From: Pisaster brevispinus | Taxonomy: Eukaryota; Echinodermata; Asteroidea; Forcipulatida; Asteriidae | DNA length: 64,000 nucleotides | Direction of reading: 5' to 3' | NCBI GenBank assembly: GCA_023634235.1 | Contig: JAMKCF010000012.1 | Span: 6,368,329-6,432,328, forward strand | Part shown: positions 34,801 to 44,584 of the stretch, piece after piece | Layout of the letters: every line of letters starts with the position of its first letter | Position numbering within the stretch: position 1 is the first letter of the stretch | The notes under the pieces: model-generated | The model's input: only the letters and a program-made list of their open reading frames with translations | Told to the model about the DNA's origin: nothing | Database searches by the model: none | Program-made: the position numbers and the translations under genes

Positions 34801-37800
34801 ACTCGTTTCCTCAATTCTCAAAATTCCGACCCCTTGAACCAGTTAAGGGATTTCCGCAGATTTTTCGGCTCACCTGCGGGGTTAATTTTCAGAGTGTTTG
34901 GATTAATTGTTTGTTTTTTAAAGATTATTGTTGTCACAATGAAACCATGTTACTAAACTAAACCCATTTAAGACAACAAATGTTCCGTAAACTGCACCGG
35001 GATTTCTTTTTCTTGTTCGAGAAAATATGGTTTGTGTTCAATGTGAATGGGCTGAACTCATTATTCAGCGATCAGCCATGAAAGCTGGAATCCTGGACTT
35101 AACCTTGATCTCTTGTAATCCTTGTTTGTACAACAAAAGAACGAAGTTCTAGAAATGGGAATACAACAACAATCCCCTTGTATTGTCTTCACCCACGGCT
35201 TCGAGCATGAATTCCAGTACCATTTGTGCCTCCTTGTATGGGGCAAACGAAGCATAACACTTTGAGTGCATGCTCTGTGTGTGCCCGTTACACAAGGGAG
35301 TTGTGTCACCAGCATGTATACACCAGGCCTGGAATTACACGGAGGTCATGGCATCAGTTACCCCTGGTCATGGCCTTCGTGCCCCTTCAAAACTTTCCCG
35401 AAATTGCCCTTGCCCTCTCAAAGATGAAATTCCAGCCGTGATACACGTATTGACCAGCTATCCGTTTTCTGGCATAGTAAATAGTTGTGTACAGTATACA
35501 CGCCTTCCAGGGTAGAAAGAAATTTCTTACTCCTTCGACCCCTTTACATGGATTGCAATAAAGTGTCCCCAATCCTGCATCCGTCACGTGTGCGGGCACC
35601 TTGCATAGTCAAAACTGCCAATGGTCACTTCAGCAGGTCTCAGTTTATAGCTCTACTGATAAAACCATGCCAGCCTGCAATGGTACCATGCAGTGAATGC
35701 ATCTACAGGCACGCAGTACTCAGTTAACCCTCCTACTGTGTTGCCAGTCAACATCAACCACTGTGGTGTTGAATGATAGAACAACCATTAGCTCTACTGA
35801 TAAACCACACACCAGTCTGCATTATCATCATGCAGTGAACAGGCTGGTGAATGCATCTACCAGTGCCACCATGCACAACCCATGCAGTTGTGAATGGTTT
35901 TAAATTGTTTTGTCAACTTGCCAGACGAATTTTACCAAGAGCGGGAGGGTTATATATAAAGGTTACATGAATTTACCAAACGAATTTTGGAATTTCAATT
36001 TTATAAGATAGTTTATGGTTGATTCTACTATGGTTGGATCAGTATTTTAGTGTATTTGTTTGTTATCTGTGTCAGTCATTAATGTTATTAGTTATAGTTA
36101 ACTGTTTTTATAACACTATGTTTTTAACATAATTTTTTGTTAAAGTGTAACTTCTTGGTGTTTTTTTTTTATCCCTCAGCTCTCAAGCCCATTTTTTAGT
36201 CATCTTTTATTCATCTTGATTGTTTGACGTCACATTAACTAAAAACAATTCACTCTATTTTGTCTTTACATGCACCTCCAGTCCTTAGAACCATTCGTAA
36301 GTTTGTCTATTGACCCATTGCACTGACGTCTCACGCAGCTGTCTGCGCGTGGTCTGCCATTTTAGGAGTCGAAATGCATGCCTAAAGATATGGAGCCTGC
36401 CAACCTCCCAGGGTTGTTCGTTCTCGCTGCGCATTTTTTTCCCAGAATGCTTTGCTCGATCATAACCCCTGGAAGTGTGACTTTGAAGTATCCAAATATA
36501 TTGAATATTTTCACTCGTCCTGTTGCCGATCCGTTCTACACGCGTGCTTAATTTTGTAGCCCACAAAAGTGGCATCAAGTTATAGCGCAACTGGTCCCCT
36601 CCCATTCGTCTTTGATTTTGTGACATGTCTAACTAACTCTGTGCAGTTTAGGGTGACTATGTAAAAGCGTGACTCATTTGAAGTGGGCAAGCGCATTCAC
36701 CACGCCATACAAACGCACAACAGTTTTTAACAAGCATGCGTGCAGAGAAGTCACTTTATGTAGCCAATCAGCGTAGTTTTCAGAGGTTAGTAACGAGCCG
36801 AATGGATATGGTACGCTGCCCACTGCGAGGTAGGGAGCCTGCCAAGTACATGCACCTCACTTACCATGCGATAAGAAGTGGTAACCAGACTCCCAAAATG
36901 GAGGAGCAAGGTTTATCGCGTGACGACGTCAGGTAAATTGGGTCAATACACCTCATTTTTCTTCTTCTCCCATCCTCATCTTTTTCAAGGTTTCCTAAAA
37001 TTCTCTTCATGTACTCTTTCTCTTATCACTCCTGTAGAACTCCGGCGTCACCTGCTTGTCTGTTTCTCTTGTTTTTTTGTTCTTTTCCTTCCTTTACATA
37101 CTCTTTGGATAAATTTACAGAGGGTCGGACACACCCAGGATCTGAAGGAGAGGTTCCATCCTAACGAGTGTTAAGAAGGCTCTCTCCGGAGGAAGTGTCA
37201 AAAGGAACGGCTTTTGAATAAAGGTGTCCACTCCGGCGAAGTGTCTCGCAGGCGCCAGGCGGTAATAGCTTAGTTCAGATTCTTTATTCTTACCAAATCT
37301 CGATCGAGGAGGGAGTATTTAAGGACCTTTTTTGTCCACATTGATTTTGATTTGACTTGGAGAGGACAAACTGAGCTTGTATTCAGCCAATGCCTCGTTC
37401 CTGTCAGGACAAGGTTTGAGGAGCTTTGGCCTCATCACCGCCTCTCATGTGGAGAGTTCGGCCAGAGCTCAACCTGTTTACCGATGTGCCTTCCATTTGG
37501 CTTACACCTTGACTTGCTGCAACTCGCATTGCTGTAGTAGAGCCCATCTGTGGGAAGTGACCAGAATCTAGTTGCACAGAATCAAGTGTTCCTTTTTTGA
37601 TCAACTGTGCAACTCTCGCCGGCCAGTATGGTTGTGTCTAATGAAGCTGCGTCATATTGTGACGGACTCCTCACTAACGTAATTCCTTTCTCAGTGGCCT
37701 GTTAGTGGCCGATGCGGCTTAGCGCATGGAACTCAAGTTCTGGTGGCTGAGTCACCCCAAGAGAGTGGGTTTGCATCCCAGTCACGGCACTTGTGTCCTT

Positions 37801-40800
37801 GAGCAAGACACTTGACCATAATTGTTTTCTCATCACCCAGGAGTAAAATGGGTACCTGCGAGAGGGTAGAGATTGTTGGTGTCAATGATTGGCAACCTGT
37901 GCACCCATTTGGCTGCCGGTGCTGCTCACTCCGAGGCCGAAGGAGTTGAGATTCTTTCAGGAATGCTAAGAGCCTGATGAACATGGGTAATAATATTGTA
38001 AGGCGTTTTTCAGCGGCCTACTTGGCTTGAAAAAGCGCATAATAAATACACATCATTACTACAATTATTAAAGTTGTCACTGTATTAAGTTACTTGACAA
38101 GCTGTGTGGGGCTGTGTCCCACGCTATCCGCATTGGCTGGTGCAGATGACTCAAGTGAACGTCCACACGTACCACCACTTCATTCAAGACAGGATGACGC
38201 CATTTTGTTTCTGTACGGTGCATGTACATGAATGGCAGTCCAAAGCTTGTAACTCTGTTGTCAACATGGACACATTGAACAATCTACCTTGGATGGCGAA
38301 AAACAATCAACGCCCGTCTGCAAAGGCTGTCCCTATCAGCTCTACCTTGCCTGGATTCTCTTTCTGGCAAAGAGTTGATGTATCTGAGAGTTCTGGTCTT
38401 TTATTAAACCCTGTCCCTCTCCCTTATTAGTGGTCCGCTGGCCAGATGCTAGTTAAAACACCTGAGGACCAGTCAAAATTCACTCCAAGTGGTCCCGCTG
38501 GCTTGATCAGTGTTGAAAAGCATCTCTGCTTTATTTGTCATTATTGACAAGTGAAAAGGCTGGTGGGCTAGTGAAACGACCAGCTAGCTGGTCCTGCTGG
38601 CCAGTCACTGAAAAAGCCTGTCCCTGCCAACCAAAAATGCGCCATATGGTAAAGTTCCTGTATTTTGTTACACTCTGTTGCACTGTGCTGCACTAATAGC
38701 AGAGTTCTACATGTCCATGTGAAATTCAAGCTCCCAGCAAACATCAATGCATATCGGTGCATTTAGCAGGGTCAATACTCAGCTAGGCAAGGCTCTGGCA
38801 CACCAGTTCACTTTAACAATGCAACAGAATCCTCCGATGCATTCTTCTGCATTTAGCAGGTTTTCATTTCAACTACGTTGCATTTTGATGCGTTTAGCAT
38901 GGTGCCAAGAAAAACTCCTTGGTCCAATTTCATGGCTCGGCTTACTGCAAAATTCTGCGCTTATGGTGCCCTGTAAATGCATGAATCTATAGGCCGTAAT
39001 TGCAGCTTACTGCGATAAGCAGAGCCATGAAATTGGGGCCTGATAGTCGTTGGGGGTTAATCAAACAGAACAGACTAAAAATCCAATCAAATGTGGTTTT
39101 TATTGTATGATACTCATATGCTGTAAGAGTGAGTCATTGAGTTGAGCCAAAGACCAACTGGCTTTGACTTAATAAGGCTGTGTCCGAAACGGCGACTTCG
39201 GCTACAGCTACGGCTAGATCACGAGCATCTGCCTATTCTTCAACACTGGCAGACGCGCTGATAGCTGTAGCTGTAGCCAAAGTTTCAGACACGGCCTAAC
39301 ACTCACACAATGACTCATTTGCTCAGCAAAATGTAGCACGGAACCAGTCGCAAACAATTTGCATGTGAGGGCAATTTGGCTGGGAAAACTGTTCAGTGGT
39401 CCATGTATGATTTGTGCTATTCCTGTGGCTTAAGGGCAGGGTACATTTTTTGGTAATTACTCTACAAGTTAATGACAATAAAAACTTACTTGGTAAAGGG
39501 CACTGGAGAGCTGTTGATGTTATAAAACATTGTTAGAAACCACTGCCTTTGAAGTAATATAGTTTGAGAGAAAGAGGTTATTTTAAACCAAATATTTGAA
39601 TCTGAGGAAGGCTTCAGGCATGAAGCCTTTCTCAGGCATCTGAAAGCACACAACTCTAGGCAACAAGTGTGTTTTTTCTTTCATTATTTTCTTGCAACTT
39701 TGATGACCAATTGAGCCCAAATTTTCACAGGTTTGTTATTTTATGTATATGTTGGGATACACCAAGTGAGGATACTGGTGTTTGACAATTCCCAAAAGTA
39801 TACCCTGCTTTTAAAACTGTAATAAACCTCTGGTGAATGAAGCAACTCAAACCTCAAGGACCTAGCGTTCTCCCTTAACCGTGGTCCGCTTGCCAAATGC
39901 CAATTATACGTATACAACTTCTGAGGACCAGTCAAAATAATCAAGTCAAGTGGTCCGGCTGCCTAGTTCATTGCTCCCAATAGCTACATGTAAGCCACTA
40001 TCTGCACTGGTTTCAAACTGAGGTAGCATACAAAATGACAGTGCTGAAAGAAAACCATAAAAGATGTGGGCCAGTGAAAAGGTTGGCAGACTGTTAAGGT
40101 GACAAACTAACTGGTCCCGCTGGCCAGTCACTGAGAATGGCAAACCCTGCAACCCGAACAACCCGAACAATCTGAGCTAAATCTTCATGGACCCCCTTGC
40201 ATTTATTTTTGTAACCCCACCCTCAAAGTTCAAACAATGAGGTGAAAAGAAAAGCACATAACTTTTCCTTGAATAATCACTGTTTCACCTCGACTATGGC
40301 GTCCTACGCATTTTTTTTTTATAGCACCTTTTACAGAGAGGGTTCCTTTCGTTGTGTTACAAAGTCATCGCATTTTCACAGTTGAAATCTTTGTGTGATC
40401 TGTAGTAATAAAAGTATCAGTTTATTTATGTAGCGACTTTGCCACAACATTCAAAGTGCTCTTCATGACTGAAATGAAGTTAAAAAAACACATTTTTGTG
40501 AACCCCCTGTTTTGGTTGTTTGACAGGTACCCGGCAGTAGCACTACTTGTCCAGATTGTCTAATTCTCTAATTAAAAATTTGCTAAAACAGGATTTGAAC
40601 CTGCAAGCTCCGGGGTTAACGTGCTGGCGCTATACCAACCGAGGTATCAAGCCCTAATATTACTGGTCTCCCTATTTGTCATTGGGGGTGGGGGATGGGA
40701 GGGGGGGCAGTCCGAAGCCATACAACTGTTTACAACCCTATAGCCATGGATTACTCTCACTTTCGGAAACTGACTGACTATAAATAAATTTTGGGGTGAA

Positions 40801-43800
40801 CAAAGACAAATTGATGAGAAATCTATTCCTTAAATTTTGTTAATGGATTGGTGTGTTTGTTTTCCCCCCACAGAATCATGAACGGCTTCGTAAGTTATGG
40901 TTCGGAGGGTTGGACCGGGAAAAGACCACCGAGGCCGACGTGTTGGAATACTTCAGCGCTTTTGGGACAGTGAAGGAGTGTGTCGTCGTGAGAGACCCAC
41001 CGGAGACGGAGGGCGGGGAATGCAAGTCTAGAGGGTACGGCTTCATCGGAATGACTAACATCGCCGAGGCGGGTACCATCCTGAAGCATGCGGAACCGCA
41101 TAAGATTCACGACAGGCTGCTGGTGTTCAACCGCACACTGCAGAAGCCGGTGAGTGGACAAACTGTTCTGAATGTGTGGAGAGACGGCGCTGTCACTTTT
41201 GTGTTTGCCAGAGGTTTTAGTCCTCTTAAGATAAATTGGGCAATGTACTTTATTTTTGGTGTGCACATGTAAAAGTTTTTCAAGTAATAAACCTGACATC
41301 AATTTTTTCCCCTGTACCTACCGACCTTTTTTCCCCGGACATGTTACAGGAAACAATTTTTGTTACTGTTAGGCCTTGTCACTTTTTCAAAAGCACGCTG
41401 TTTGTAAATGCTATTGTTCTTGGTTTAACGGTAAAAGGAAGTGTGTAATTTGTTTTTATCAGAAAGCCTGTTGATGTTAATATGGTAATGGTAGTAAGCA
41501 TCCTGCAAACTTATTTCGTCTGAATTGCCCCCGTTGATCAGAAATCAATAAACGTATGTTTAAAAAATTTGAATCATCAAAGATTGCCTACAGGCAACTT
41601 TTGGAAATTTCCGTGGTGTCCTCAATACGGCCAGCGACTCGGTTGGTACCCGCTGTCACCTCACTAAAGGTGGATGGATTTGACATTTCTTTATGAAAAT
41701 GCTGTGACAGTTTTTTGCTGTAATCTCAATAAGTAGGCACTGTGAAGTTGTCACAGATGACTTTTATTGTATTTTCTTTGATAATTTTGCCTATAGATCA
41801 GCATTATGTTAACAAAAACCAAACAATGACCCTATGTTCAGTGTTTTTGCACTAACATAAAAATCTATCAGAACTGCTTTTAGTTATTTTTATCAAGTGC
41901 TTAAACAAAAAAGGACATCAGCATTCCCAAATTGAAAGTGACAAATCAGTTTGAGGGAGGCTTTGCCTGGAAGCATCCCATTTTATTCACGAGGAACTTT
42001 CTAACATCGGAAACCTTTCCTGTTCTTTGTAGGGCCAGCCAGATGCAGAGAATCCGTCTGACAAATTGGTAACAGTCTCTGGTCTGAAGGAAACGCCTCT
42101 CACCCTGGACGATCTCATGGCGTACTTCAAGAGTCACGCCAAGTTTAGGTTCATCACTATGGAGAAAAGTGATGGCACGGCTATTGTCGCCCTGGACAAG
42201 GTAGAAGATGCCGAGAAACTTGCACGTGAGTAACACAATTTGGGGTTGAACAGAGAAAAGTTGACTAGATGGGGACTTGAACCTGCGACCTCTGGATTAA
42301 CGTGCTGGGGCTCTACCAACTGAGCTATCTAGCCCTAATGTTGGCGGTCTCCCTATTTTGTCAGTATCTTTGTTGGGGATGCCAGTCAGAAGCCGTTCCA
42401 CTTAGCTATGACTTTGGAATTTTGTCTGCCTTTTAAAATAAAAGGCTGTTATTTTCTCCAGATACAAAGAGATCATTCTTTGATCTACTTGAACCTGCGA
42501 CCTCAGTCTTAGCGTGCCAACAATCTACTTACTGAGCTATCTAGCCCTAATGTTGGCGGTCTCCCTATTTTGTCAATATCTTTGTTCCGGGGTACCAGGC
42601 AGAAGCCATTTCACTCTTCTCTGACTAAAGAAATCATTCGTATATCTACTTCTCTCGTACTGAGGATACTGTTCCCAGAAGCTCCTTGAAATCTTTAAAT
42701 CCAGGGGTTACCAGAAGGTGGAAATGTCATCATTTCAACTTACTCCTGATATTGGAGACTTCTTAGTTGGCAATGTCGCTCATCCCTGGTTACAGAGACA
42801 GTTTTCATTGTCTTATTGTCTTATAAATAGTATCTTATAAAATCTTATAAAAAGCCATCTAGATTTGAAAATCCTATAATTGTTTGTTTTCTTCTTATGA
42901 ATGATTCTGTTCTGTTTTAAATGTGAATGATTTGCACAGAAATGCGTGACCACTGCATCCAGAAGTACTGGCTGACCGTGGAAAAGACCAGCTTAAAGAC
43001 GATCAAACTGGAGAAGGCAAAAAACAAGGCCACTGGCGCGAGTAAAAATGCCAACAAATCAAAAGGTAATAATTTGCACTCTGCAATTTGTACAATTAGT
43101 CTTTCTTGAACAGTTGTATTTCCTACTACCAATATTTTGTACCAAAATGAAAGTGAGCTTCGAGAGTCATTGTTTACTGATGGCTGTTTTGGAACTTGAA
43201 TTCACTCGGCACCCAATTAAAGACACTAGAGGGTGGCATGTTTTGTTGGGGGACTGACAGAATTCAGTACATTGATAAATAAAAAATGTTTTCCCAGTAA
43301 GTCTGCTGCCACCTAACGTCCCCAAAATTTGCAAATTGAAAAAAATGCTGTAACACCTGACATTGAAGACAGCAATGTTACACCATTTGGCACAATGGGC
43401 ACAATCTTCTTTTCATTCAATCTTTGAGCAGTGACTACTAGGGCCAACTGTGAGCCATTCCCCAGGAATGAGATTTGCAGAATGCGAAAACTTCTGAAAG
43501 GGTTCCTCTCATTCATCCCAGATGTTTCCATTTAGGAGGGTTACAGACTCTGTGAGAATCACCAGAAGTACAAATCTATGGGATTGAACACAATATCGAC
43601 TGTTTCTTTCTCCACTTGATGACTGCCTTGTTATTTTCAAAACAAATTTGAAGACTCAAGGTTAAGAAAATAATCATGAATTCAGAAAAAAAACCTTGAG
43701 AAATCACACACGGATTCACTTCAGTTTTGAGCCCCAAACTTTGTTTTTCTTTCAAAATCAGGTGCACCAAATGCCAATCCCAAACGGCTAAAGGACATCC

Positions 43801-44552
43801 ATACCTCACCAGCGCCCTCAAGGAACGCTAAAGGGAAAGGGTCGATGCGAGGGCGTCCTAATGACAGGAGGCAAGGTGAGTTGGCATTCGATAATAAGAC
43901 ATTGGTTTTTTAGCGGAGTAAGTGTATGTATTCCTTGTCCTCCAGATTTAAATTACGCCACGATTTCATCAAGTTTCATCTTTTTTAAAATTTCTCTCCA
44001 GGAGGATTTGGCAAGATGCCAGCAAGAAACCAAGCTCAGCATTACGATGATGGATATTATAATGGACCAGCAAGGCAGGGTGAGCACACGGTTTATTAGA
44101 AGCGAAATAGTACAGGGAACCAGTTATCAGCAGTGTGGATTGTATTGGATTTTAAATGGTAACCTGATCAAGGGGGTCTAATGTCTCACGGTGTCCCATT
44201 GCAACTTGACCTTTACAGTGCCAATGTTTCTTTGACAAGATTACCAACACCAAGTCATACAAAATCAGTGTGCAAAATCCATTAAGTACATACCATCCAA
44301 AAACAACAACTCGGACAGGTTGGACACGCCTTACAGAAGCCACGCCTTATTGACGAGCCACTTAACTCCTATGCTCTTTACTTCCCCCCATCTCATGGCC
44401 GACGCTGACAAGGTCGTCAGGGAATACTCTGCACAGACTACATTGCTAGAATAGGATGTCACAGGATATTCTGCTTTCACTGTTGGAGATTCATTGACCG
44501 GCAGAAAACGGAATAAAATCGGAAGCTTGTGACCGCCTGCTGTGCAGTCAAT

Positions 44553-44584
<32 letters not shown>

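Noticed and set aside
36285..36626. 113-codon minus-strand ORF in intron 3 of gene 4
   Set aside because: No motif, no splice partners, and it lies in repeat-like DNA. It could be a decayed mobile element, but I could not name a family.
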